A stretch of DNA of 64,000 bases from UBA1181 sp963626555 (GTDB lineage: Bacteria > Bacteroidota > Bacteroidia > Bacteroidales > Paludibacteraceae), in assembly GCA_963626555.1 (NCBI GenBank), contig CAVFXQ010000001.1, positions 60,805 through 124,804 of the forward strand, read 5' to 3'. How positions within the stretch are numbered: position 1 is the first letter of the stretch; each line of letters starts with the position of its first letter. The notes below the pieces were generated by a model, which was not told where the DNA came from, did not search any database, and saw only the letters and a list, made by a program, of their open reading frames with translations. Positions 8,747-16,727 of the stretch are shown piece after piece. Made by a program: the position numbers and the translations under genes.

Positions 8747-9277
8747 TCAATAAAGCGTTATATACTCATACGAGTTACCGACAAACGTGAGATAATTCTC
8801 AAAATTTTCACGAGTGATGACAACGGTTCCCCTGCAATCATTTGGATGAAAAGAAAGCGTCTGCGCCTTTTTCAAGTTATCATCTAAGAATAGATGTACA
8901 TGGTGCTCCACGTCATTAATCAGTCCGAATGGAGAGACACTCCCTGGCTCAAGACCTAAATAACGCATCATTCTTTCTGGAGAAGCAAACGAAAGTTTAC
9001 CACACGATGGAAATCCGTTTGATACGAGCGACTCCTTCAATCGATGCTCCAAATCATGAATATCCAAATTGTGATTACAATCAAAACATACCAAATAATG
9101 CTTGTTTCCCTTATGGTTGCGAAAGAAAAGATTTTTACAATGGACGCTACCGTCATCCTTCCACCAACGTTTAGCTTCTTCAATAGTTTTACCCTCAGGG
9201 TGATGATAACATGAAAATGGTATATCATGTTCCCTTAAATAAGAAAAAACAACCTCTTCCCTCGTCATTTCATTCAT
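8747..9277 (-). CDS. ProX/YbaK-family aminoacyl-tRNA deacylase
   Basis: This 176-aa single-domain protein belongs to the YbaK/ProRS-INS editing family and most resembles free-standing Ala-tRNA(Pro) deacylases (ProXp-ala/PrdX). These hydrolyse tRNA(Pro) mischarged with alanine. The family core is visible as CKNLFFRNHKGNKHYLV (about residues 47-63), with the expected Lys next to Asn-Leu-Phe. The conserved loop LGLEPGSVSPFGLIND lies at about 107-122, followed by the DDNL element. The first ATG (9277) is used; another Met follows at residue 4. The gene is alone on its strand, and its 3' end faces the pepD terminator. Confidence 0.85.
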   Translation of the reverse strand: MNEMTREEVVFSYLREHDIPFSCYHHPEGKTIEEAKRWWKDDGSVHCKNLFFRNHKGNKHYLVCFDCNHNLDIHDLEHRLKESLVSNGFPSCGKLSFASPERMMRYLGLEPGSVSPFGLINDVEHHVHLFLDDNLKKAQTLSFHPNDCRGTVVITRENFENYLTFVGNSYEYITLY

Positions 9278-9651
9278 TTCTTATAAACTCAATCGATAGA
9301 TACAAAGATAAAAACATCGTGGAATTAAAGATTGTTGAGATATAAAAAATTAACAAATAGACAAGAACAACTTAGGGAAACCTATTGTATTATAGTGTTT
9401 TACAACACACGTTTTTACTTTTTTTAAGATTAAGAAATTCAGTGTTGTACAAATAAAAAAACAAATATATCTTTGCAGTTGCTGAGGTGAAGATGAAAAT
9501 TGAGCCAAAGCGCTGGTTAAATTAATCAACCTAAGGTTGAAAATCGAAAGGGAAACGCAAAGGAAAGCGCAACTGTTAAATAAATGGGAATAACTGAAAA
9601 AGAAACATTTAGAGACAAGCGACAGCGTTAAACTGAAAAATTGTTTTGTGT
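9278..9651. other. Intergenic region with carboxylase promoter and long leader
   Basis: No gene is supported here. The left half is AT-rich spacer behind the ProX-like gene. A complete promoter sits at 9445-9475, and about 170 bases of transcribed leader follow up to the ATG at 9652. The leader is purine-rich and holds a palindrome (CAACCTAAGGTTG, 9527-9539). An alternative pairing, GGTT (9515-9518) with AACC (9528-9531), shares bases with it. Three imperfect repeats of the form GCG...GTTAAA begin at 9510, 9567 and 9619. Confidence 0.6.
9445..9475 (+). promoter_or_regulatory. Promoter of the acyl-CoA carboxylase operon
   Basis: TTG at 9445-9447, a 20-base spacer, then TATCTTTG at 9468-9475. 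This is a near-ideal Bacteroidetes housekeeping promoter. Transcription should begin near 9482, leaving a leader of about 170 bases before the first gene. Confidence 0.7.
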
Positions 9652-11181
9652 ATGATATCTAAAATTCTGGTTGCAAACAGAGGCGAGATTGCGATGCGAG
9701 TGATGCGTTCTTGTAAAGAGATGGGCATTAAGACATTGGCTATTTTTTCTGAAGCCGACCGCACCTCAAGACATGTGTTTTTTGCAGATGAGGCTGTATG
9801 TATTGGTCCAGCCCAATCGTCAGAAAGTTATTTGAACATTGATAAGATTATTGCAGCGGCGAAAAAATTCAATGCCGACGCTATACATCCAGGCTATGGT
9901 TTTCTATCGGAAAATGCTGAATTTGCAAAACGTTGTGAGAAAGAGGGAATAATTTTTATTGGTGCGCCACATGAGGCAATCTGCCAGATGGGAGACAAAA
10001 TCACAGCCCGCAAACTAATGATTGCTGCAGGCGTTCCCGTTGTTCCAGGAACAGAGGAACCTCTCAGTTCTTACACGGATGCTGTTAAAACAGCACAAGA
10101 AATTGGTTTTCCAATCATGATTAAAGCCTCTGCGGGAGGCGGGGGAAAAGGTATTCGTATTGTTCGCGAATTATCTGAATTAAAGAACGCATACGAAGGT
10201 GCAATTTCAGAAGCAGAATCTTCTTTCGCTAACGGAACCGTCTACATTGAGAAATTAATAGAAAAGCCTCATCACATCGAGTTTCAAGTCTTGGCGGACA
10301 AACACGGGAATGTAGTTCATCTATTCGAACGTGAATGCTCCATCCAACGTAAGCACCAGAAAGTCATAGAGGAAACCCCATCTCCATTCATTTCTGACGA
10401 AACTCGTCATAAAATGGGAGAAATCGCTGTTCGTGCAGCAAAAGCAGTTAAATATGAAGGGGCAGGTACAATAGAGTTCATGGTCGACGAAAACCAAAAC
10501 TTTTATTTTCTAGAAATGAACACTCGTCTGCAAGTAGAACACCCTATCACGGAAGAGGTACTCGGAGTTGATTTGGTGAAAGAACAAATCAATGTTGCAA
10601 ACGGAAAACCATTACGCTTTAAACAAGAAGATTTATATCAACGTGGACATGCCATTGAGTGTCGAATTTGTGCAGAAGATGCAGAAAACAACTTTGCTCC
10701 CACTCCAGGTATTATCAAATTAATGACCGAGCCATCAGGTATCGGTGTTCGTGTAGATAGTTTCTGCTATGAAGGATACGAGATTCCAATTTACTACGAC
10801 TCTATGTTGAGCAAATTGGTGGTTTGGGCAGCCAATAGGACCTACGCAATCGAGCGTATGCGTCGTGTTTTATACGAGTATAAAATCACTGGAACAAAGA
10901 CCAACCTCTCCTATCTTCGTAAGATTTTGGAAGTTCCAGACTTTGTGAAAGGTCACTATACAACAGCATTTCTTGAGGAGAACAAAGAAACACTAGATCA
11001 TATCACATTAGAAGAAGACTCTGAGGAAACGCACAAAGTAGAAGACATTGCCGCCATCGCCGCATACTTTGACTATTTGCTCAACGAGGAGCGACCAAAC
11101 GTATGCAACACGAACGACAATCGTCCACTTAGCCGTTGGAGAGAGTTTGGAAAGCGTAATAATATGAGAAGTTTAGGATAA
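9652..11181 (+). CDS. accC: Biotin carboxylase subunit of acyl-CoA carboxylase
   Basis: This subunit carboxylates protein-bound biotin using ATP and bicarbonate. It has 509 aa from the ATG at 9652 (MISKILVANRGEIA, the classic N-terminus). A TTG two codons upstream is also open but unlikely to be the start. The ATP-grasp glycine loop GGGGKG is at 162-167. Other active-site elements are HIEFQ (208-212), RECSIQRKHQK (227-237) and EMNTRLQVEHP (288-298). A C-terminal tail of about 50 residues beyond the core has no obvious motif. It is first in an operon with a biotin carrier and a carboxyltransferase. The arrangement fits acetyl- or propionyl-CoA carboxylation. Confidence 0.93.
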   Translation: MISKILVANRGEIAMRVMRSCKEMGIKTLAIFSEADRTSRHVFFADEAVCIGPAQSSESYLNIDKIIAAAKKFNADAIHPGYGFLSENAEFAKRCEKEGIIFIGAPHEAICQMGDKITARKLMIAAGVPVVPGTEEPLSSYTDAVKTAQEIGFPIMIKASAGGGGKGIRIVRELSELKNAYEGAISEAESSFANGTVYIEKLIEKPHHIEFQVLADKHGNVVHLFERECSIQRKHQKVIEETPSPFISDETRHKMGEIAVRAAKAVKYEGAGTIEFMVDENQNFYFLEMNTRLQVEHPITEEVLGVDLVKEQINVANGKPLRFKQEDLYQRGHAIECRICAEDAENNFAPTPGIIKLMTEPSGIGVRVDSFCYEGYEIPIYYDSMLSKLVVWAANRTYAIERMRRVLYEYKITGTKTNLSYLRKILEVPDFVKGHYTTAFLEENKETLDHITLEEDSEETHKVEDIAAIAAYFDYLLNEERPNVCNTNDNRPLSRWREFGKRNNMRSLG

Positions 11182-11227
11182 ATTCCGAACTGACCAATAA
11201 ACATTTTTTAAAATTAAGTCATACAGC

Positions 11228-11758
11228 ATGAAGATAAAAATCGGAAACAAGCTAAAAGAAATTTCCGTTGTTAGCCAAGAAGGCAACAAAGTGGAGATTT
11301 TGGTGGACGATAAAAAATACAATTTGGACATCGTAATGGCTGAAAATGGACTATGTTCCATAATCACAGAAGATGGACACTCCTACAATGCTGAATTGAA
11401 ACCCAGCAACAACAATCAAGAATACACTGTAAGTGTAGCTTTCAACGCTTTTGCTGTCGAGATTGTCAGTCCATACCAATATGGTGCAAAAAAAGCTAAA
11501 TCGAGCGAGAAACAAGACAAAATATTCTCTCCGATTCCAGGAAAAGTAGTTCGTGTCATGGTGAAGGAGGGCGATTTAGTAAAAGCAGGAGACCCAGCCA
11601 TCGTGATTGAAGCAATGAAAATGCAGAGCGAATACAAGGTGAAAGAAGATTGTGTCATAAAGAAGATTTTGGTGAATGAAGGTGACAACGTAGCTGGCAA
11701 CCAAACTTTGATTGAATTGACTGAAGCACCAGTATTAGAGGAAAGCACGAAGGAATAA
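11228..11758 (+). CDS. Biotin carboxyl carrier protein
   Basis: This 176-aa carrier has its biotinyl domain at about residues 98-168. The motif EAMKM places the biotin-accepting lysine at Lys131. The N-terminal ~85 residues form an Ile/Val-rich beta region that may dock to the partner subunits, joined by a Lys/Ser/Glu linker (about 87-97). The gene lies 46 bases after the biotin carboxylase and 40 bases before the carboxyltransferase, so the three form one transcript. BirA-type biotinylation is needed, and no birA is visible in the window. Confidence 0.92.
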   Translation: MKIKIGNKLKEISVVSQEGNKVEILVDDKKYNLDIVMAENGLCSIITEDGHSYNAELKPSNNNQEYTVSVAFNAFAVEIVSPYQYGAKKAKSSEKQDKIFSPIPGKVVRVMVKEGDLVKAGDPAIVIEAMKMQSEYKVKEDCVIKKILVNEGDNVAGNQTLIELTEAPVLEESTKE

Positions 11759-11798
11759 GTATCAATATCTAAAGAGATCGAAAAAAAATAAAGAATAT

Positions 11799-13328
11799 AT
11801 GGAGTCGTCTAACAATATGAACAAGTTTTTCGAACTGAATAAACTTGCTGAGACAGGAGATCCAGTCCGTATAGAGAAGCAACATCAAGCTGGCAAATTA
11901 ACTGCCAGAGAACGTATTGCTATCCTGCTTGACAAGGGTTCGTTTGTTGAACTTGACAAATTCGTAATACATCGTTGTCATAATTTCGGATTAGAAAAAC
12001 AACAATATCCAGGGGATGGTGTTGTCGGAGGATATGGTAAAATTGATGGACGTTTAGTGTATGTTTACGCATACGATTTCACTGTGTTTGGTGGTTCTTT
12101 GAGTCGCACAAACGCTGATAAAATAGTGAAACTTCAGAGGTTGGCACTAAAAATGGGTGCGCCAATCATTGCATTGAATGATTCGGGAGGAGCCAGAATA
12201 CAAGAAGGAGTTTCAAGTTTAGCTGGTTACGGAGATATTTTCTACCAAAACACGATTGCATCGGGTGTAATTCCGCAAATCTCTGTAATTTTAGGTCCAT
12301 GTGCAGGTGGAGCATGCTACTCTCCTGCATTAACGGATTTCATCTTTATGGTGAAAGACCATAGCCATATGTTCGTAACTGGGCCAGACGTTGTAAAGAC
12401 CGTCACGCACGAGGAAATCGACAAGGAAGGATTGGGCGGAGCAATGACACACAACACTAAAAGTGGCGTTGCACATTTTCTTGGAGAAAACGAAGAAGAT
12501 ACATTGATGATGGTTCGTGAGTTACTTTCATTCCTGCCATCTAACAATATGGACGATGCGCCTCGTTCTCCATACGCTACTAATATGGAACCAAGTAGCA
12601 CAGATTTGGACAATTTTATTCCAAAAGATGCTAGCAAGCCATACGACATGAAGGAATTGATCGAGAGCATCGTAGACAATGGATATTTCTTCCAAGTTCA
12701 AGAAAATTTCGCTCAGAACATCTTAGTAGGTTTCGCAAGAATAGAAGGAAAAGTTGTTGGTATCGTAGCCAACCAACCAGCACTCCAAGCAGGAGTTTTA
12801 GACATAGACGCTTCAACAAAGGCTGCTCGTTTCATTCGTTTCTGCGATTGTTTCAGCATTCCAATCGTTTCGTTTGTTGACGTACCAGGGTTCATGCCAG
12901 GTCGTGTTCAAGAACATGGAGGAATCATCCGCCACGGAGCAAAAATCGTATACGCATACGTAGAAGCAACAGTTCCAAAGATCACTATCATCACTCGTAA
13001 GGCATACGGAGGAGCTTATATCGTAATGTCAAGTAAGCATACAGGTGCCGATATCAACTTTGCATACCCAGACACTGAAATTGCTGTTATGGGGCAAGAT
13101 GGTGCTGTCAATATTCTCTACAAGAAAGTTAGCGAAGAGGAAAAGGCAAAAGCAAGAAAGGAATATGAGGAAAAGTTCTCAAATCCTTATCGTGCGGCAG
13201 AGTTGGGCTACATTGATGAAATCATTCTTCCTTCTCAAACAAGAGAGAAGTTGATCCAAGCATTGGATATGACACACACGAAGATTCGTAGCAATCCAGC
13301 TAAAAAACATGGAAATATTCCTCTATAA
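11799..13328 (+). CDS. pccB: Acyl-CoA carboxylase carboxyltransferase subunit (PccB/MmdA family)
   Basis: This subunit transfers the carboxyl group between biotin and an acyl-CoA. At 509 aa it has the two crotonase-like halves of the family. The N-half acyl-CoA/oxyanion loop is SGGARIQEG (129-137) and the C-half counterpart is GGAYIVMSS (404-412). Propionyl-CoA carboxylase is the most likely activity. Methylmalonyl-CoA decarboxylase alpha subunits are close relatives, but an ATP-grasp partner in the operon favours carboxylation. Ile408 follows GGAY. In Streptomyces acyl-CoA carboxylases an Asp/Ile difference at what appears to be this position affects acetyl versus propionyl preference, so acetyl-CoA may also be used. 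A strong terminator follows. Confidence 0.9.
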   Translation: MESSNNMNKFFELNKLAETGDPVRIEKQHQAGKLTARERIAILLDKGSFVELDKFVIHRCHNFGLEKQQYPGDGVVGGYGKIDGRLVYVYAYDFTVFGGSLSRTNADKIVKLQRLALKMGAPIIALNDSGGARIQEGVSSLAGYGDIFYQNTIASGVIPQISVILGPCAGGACYSPALTDFIFMVKDHSHMFVTGPDVVKTVTHEEIDKEGLGGAMTHNTKSGVAHFLGENEEDTLMMVRELLSFLPSNNMDDAPRSPYATNMEPSSTDLDNFIPKDASKPYDMKELIESIVDNGYFFQVQENFAQNILVGFARIEGKVVGIVANQPALQAGVLDIDASTKAARFIRFCDCFSIPIVSFVDVPGFMPGRVQEHGGIIRHGAKIVYAYVEATVPKITIITRKAYGGAYIVMSSKHTGADINFAYPDTEIAVMGQDGAVNILYKKVSEEEKAKARKEYEEKFSNPYRAAELGYIDEIILPSQTREKLIQALDMTHTKIRSNPAKKHGNIPL

Positions 13329-13346
13329 AAAGATTTTTATCTAAAT

Positions 13347-13384
13347 AAAAAGGGGGGAGATTTTAGAATCTCCCCCCCTTTTTT
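13347..13384 (+). terminator. Strong Rho-independent terminator of the carboxylase operon
   Basis: A G6/C7-rich stem (AAAAGGGGGGAGATT paired with AATCTCCCCCC) with loop TTAG runs directly into a T6 tract, 18 bases after the carboxyltransferase stop. Confidence 0.92.
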
Positions 13385-13510
13385 CGTAAAAAATCTAAAT
13401 TTGTCGATAAGTATTAAAAGAAAGTACAATATAAAATCTTCTGTTTTCTTAAATTTGTTATTATTGGTCAAATAAATTAAAAATTCAACTATAAAGTCGT
13501 TCGTACCACA

Positions 13511-15811
13511 ATGAGAAGAGCAAGGACACTAATAGGTGCTATGCTACTGCTTCTGATTTTTTCACAAGCGTGGGGACAAAGCGTTGGCTTGGTACTAAGT
13601 GGTGGTGGTGCGAAAGGATGCACGCACGTCGGTGTCATCAAAGCACTTGAAGAGAACAACATTCCGATAGACTATATCGCAGGAACATCCATGGGTTCCA
13701 TTGTTGGCGCACTCTATGCGATGGGTTATACGCCAGAAGAGATGGAGCAACTTCTAATCTCAAAAGATTTTTTGACCTGGCTAAAAGGCAACATTGATGA
13801 AAAAAGTAAATTTTATTTTAAGGAAGAGGAAGAATCTCCAGAGTTTATCAGTTTCAAACTAAACATTAGCGATTCTTTAATCATAAAGCCAGACATTCCG
13901 AGCAGCTTACTATCTCCCGACCAATTAAACCAAGCATGCATGTACCTATTCTCGCAAGCGAATACTGCTTGCGGAGGAGATTTTGACAGTTTGTTTGTGC
14001 CTTTTAGGTGCATTGCGACCGATGTCACTCAAAAGGGAGAGTTTGTGCATAGAAATGGAGATTTGGGCGATGCTGTTCGTACCTCTATGTCTTTCCCTTT
14101 TGTGTTCAAGCCAATTCGAGTTAATACACATTTAATGGTAGATGGAGGAATCTATAATAATTTCCCGTTAGATGTGATGAACGAAGAACTAAAGGCAGAT
14201 TACATCATCGGAAGCAATGTCAGCGAAGGCGTTTCGGACGCAGAAGATGGAGATCCTATCGCTTTGCTTGAGAATCTTATCATCCAAGACTCTAAATATC
14301 AATTACCCAAAGACAAAGGAACAATAATTGATTTTCATTACAAAGATGTACGATTGTTGGACTTTGATAGAGCAGAAGAGTTAATACAAATTGGATACGA
14401 TAGCACCATAGCTCATATTGAAGAAATAAAAGCAAAAGTACTTAGATGCATCAGTGAAGATTCGCTTAACTCAAAACGTTTTGCGTTCAATCAAAGAAAA
14501 CCACAACTACTCTTTAAGAATGTTATCATACGAGGCGTAAAACCACTACAGCAACGATTTATTGCGAAAACATTCCATGCGAAAAACAATTATTTCAGCT
14601 ATAACAGTTTTCGCAGAAATTACTTTAAATTATTATCAGACAGGAAAATAGCAGAAATAATTCCACATGCAACTTGGAATTCTGAGATTAATGCATACGA
14701 CCTCATATTAGATGTAAGATTGAATGATCATCTCAAATTCGGTATAGGAGGAAATATTTCATCTACGACATCTAATCAATTGTATATTAGTGCAAAATAT
14801 ATGGGTATCAAACGATTATCTTACGACTACTGTTTAGATGGACAAGTTGGCATCCAGTATAAGAACGCACATTTTCAAGCTCGATTTGACTTTCCATATC
14901 AATTTCCATTCTGTATAAAATTCATAGGAGACATTACACACAACAGCGTATCTGTCAAACAAAACACTTTCTACGAAACGGATATTCCCATGGAAGGATT
15001 CAATACTGAATTCTTTTCAAAGGGAAAATTTTGCATTCCTTTCCTACTCAAAGGAGAAATAGATGCAGGAGCAGGTATTGCAAAAATAAAAAACAAATAT
15101 CATGGTCTATTTTCCAATGATGATGACACCTACGATATATCAACCTACAATTTAGGGAATGTTTCAATCTCATATCGTCATAATTCATTGTCAAACAAAC
15201 AGTTTGCTACATTTGGAACTAAGGCTAAAATCGTTGCCTCTTATATTTTCGGAAAGAAAATAAAAAAAGAAAATATAATGATTGACAGCACCAATATCAT
15301 CAATACCCTACATGACAAATTGCAATGGTTACAAATTTCAGCTATGATAGACCATTACATTCCAATTGCGAGACATTTCTCATTGGGATTAATGGCTGAA
15401 GGAGTCTACTCTACCCACGGACTTGAGAGTAACTATATGGAGACACTACTCATTGCACCATCATTTACCCCAACCACACACTCAAAAATGGTGTTCAATA
15501 CTGCATTTTCCGCTAACACCTATATCGCAGCAGGTATCAAACCTATTGTAAGAATCAACGACTTGTTACATGTTCGATTAGAAAGTTATGGGTATTTGCC
15601 TCATAAAGCCATTTCTCCCAATGCCACATTCAACGCCACATACGATAAGCCATTCTCAAAAATTTATTGGTTAGGCGAAATATCGGTTGTCGCACAATTG
15701 AAGTATATCACAGCAAGTATTTACGCAAATTATTATAGTTATCCGAAAAAAAATTTTAATTTCGGTTTGAATATTGGCTATTTAATTTTCCACGATAAAT
15801 TCGTTGAATAA
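13511..15811 (+). CDS. Patatin-like phospholipase with C-terminal BamA-type barrel
   Basis: This 766-aa exported protein has a signal peptide (about residues 1-22). A patatin hydrolase domain follows, with the oxyanion loop GGGAKG (31-36), nucleophile Ser60 in GTSMG, and Asp211 in DGG, which completes the Ser-Asp dyad. Residues of about 325-410 look like a POTRA-type region. The last ~350 residues are beta-rich and resemble the Omp85/BamA barrel. The layout matches PlpD-like type V autotransporters, which place a lipase at or outside the outer membrane. The gene has no close partner upstream. A lipoprotein gene follows after 99 bases. Confidence 0.9.
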   Translation: MRRARTLIGAMLLLLIFSQAWGQSVGLVLSGGGAKGCTHVGVIKALEENNIPIDYIAGTSMGSIVGALYAMGYTPEEMEQLLISKDFLTWLKGNIDEKSKFYFKEEEESPEFISFKLNISDSLIIKPDIPSSLLSPDQLNQACMYLFSQANTACGGDFDSLFVPFRCIATDVTQKGEFVHRNGDLGDAVRTSMSFPFVFKPIRVNTHLMVDGGIYNNFPLDVMNEELKADYIIGSNVSEGVSDAEDGDPIALLENLIIQDSKYQLPKDKGTIIDFHYKDVRLLDFDRAEELIQIGYDSTIAHIEEIKAKVLRCISEDSLNSKRFAFNQRKPQLLFKNVIIRGVKPLQQRFIAKTFHAKNNYFSYNSFRRNYFKLLSDRKIAEIIPHATWNSEINAYDLILDVRLNDHLKFGIGGNISSTTSNQLYISAKYMGIKRLSYDYCLDGQVGIQYKNAHFQARFDFPYQFPFCIKFIGDITHNSVSVKQNTFYETDIPMEGFNTEFFSKGKFCIPFLLKGEIDAGAGIAKIKNKYHGLFSNDDDTYDISTYNLGNVSISYRHNSLSNKQFATFGTKAKIVASYIFGKKIKKENIMIDSTNIINTLHDKLQWLQISAMIDHYIPIARHFSLGLMAEGVYSTHGLESNYMETLLIAPSFTPTTHSKMVFNTAFSANTYIAAGIKPIVRINDLLHVRLESYGYLPHKAISPNATFNATYDKPFSKIYWLGEISVVAQLKYITASIYANYYSYPKKNFNFGLNIGYLIFHDKFVE

Positions 15812-15910
15812 AAACCATACAAAGATTGCACTTTCATTGAAAGAAATTTCATTCAAGAAATTGCTTTGTAAATTAGCCATAATTCAATTGACTTAAAAAT
15901 CAACGAAAAG

Positions 15911-16648
15911 ATGAATAAGAAAAAATTAACTATTCTTTTGACTTCCCTAACGCTTGCAACAGGATTCTTTTCTTCTTGCCAAAAAGACGAAGGAGAAGGA
16001 GGTAAGGGTTCTATTTATGGAACAGTTTACAAAATAATTGACGACGGACAAATCATCAAAAGCGGTGATTCTTATGTTTTTGCAGTAGACACCGTCGTTG
16101 CAAGAAGTGAAAATGTCTATATACATTATGGAAGCAACCAAACTGGCTATGACGACAAAACTGGCACTGCGGAAAACGGCACTTTCAATTTCAAGTATCT
16201 AACAGACGGAAATTACACTGTCTATACATTCTCAGATTTAGCTTCGGGAGAAAAAACTCCTGTTTCGCAAACCGTTAAAATCAGTGATGGGAATAGTGTT
16301 AACGCAGGTACGTTCTACATCACAGACGGAAAGAACAGTGGAAAATCCGGTGTTGTAGGAAATTTAACAGCACAATATATGAAGAGCGAAGATACAGAAG
16401 CTGTTTCTGCAGTAGGAGAACGAGTATATATCAAAGCTTACGATGGTACGGAAGTTCTGGCAGACACAAGAACAGATGACAATGGTATGTTCTCATTTCC
16501 TAAATTAGAGCCTAATACAAAATACTATGTCTACGCTGTTTCCGAATTATCTTCAAAAGGTCCTACATACGCAGAAGGCTCCACTGTAGAAACAGGAGAA
16601 GCAGGCACGATAGTTGTTTCTGACACTTTAAATGTGAAATTATATTAA
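15911..16648 (+). CDS. Lipoprotein with two carboxypeptidase-regulatory-like repeats
   Basis: This 245-aa protein has a type II signal ending in the lipobox FSSC (Cys22), followed by QKDEGEGG. That is acidic, as in Bacteroidetes lipoprotein surface-export signals. Two similar beta-sandwich segments follow. One, at about 34-135, has GTVYKI, NGTFNFKYLTDGNYTVY and DLASGEKT. The other, at about 140-245, has GNLTAQY, NGMFSFPKLEPNTKYYVY and ELSSKGPT. They look like carboxypeptidase regulatory-like (transthyretin-like) domains, usually structural or adhesive. The partner and function are unknown. The gene is followed by a hairpin. Confidence 0.8.
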   Translation: MNKKKLTILLTSLTLATGFFSSCQKDEGEGGKGSIYGTVYKIIDDGQIIKSGDSYVFAVDTVVARSENVYIHYGSNQTGYDDKTGTAENGTFNFKYLTDGNYTVYTFSDLASGEKTPVSQTVKISDGNSVNAGTFYITDGKNSGKSGVVGNLTAQYMKSEDTEAVSAVGERVYIKAYDGTEVLADTRTDDNGMFSFPKLEPNTKYYVYAVSELSSKGPTYAEGSTVETGEAGTIVVSDTLNVKLY

Positions 16649-16671
16649 AAGCTACAAATATGAATAAATAA

Positions 16672-16696
16672 GCCGAGGCAGGTATTCTGTCTCGGC
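16672..16696 (+). terminator. Hairpin after the lipoprotein gene
   Basis: GCCGAGGCAG pairs with CTGTCTCGGC (one G-T wobble) around a 5-base loop, 23 bases after the stop. Only AATTTGATT follows, so it is a moderate terminator. Confidence 0.65.
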
Positions 16697-16727
16697 AATT
16701 TGATTAGTTAGACCTTGTTCATAAACA

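Noticed and set aside
9646..9651. TTG start two codons upstream of the biotin carboxylase ATG
   Set aside because: The ATG at 9652 gives the standard family N-terminus MISKILVANRGE. The extra Leu-Cys is unlikely.
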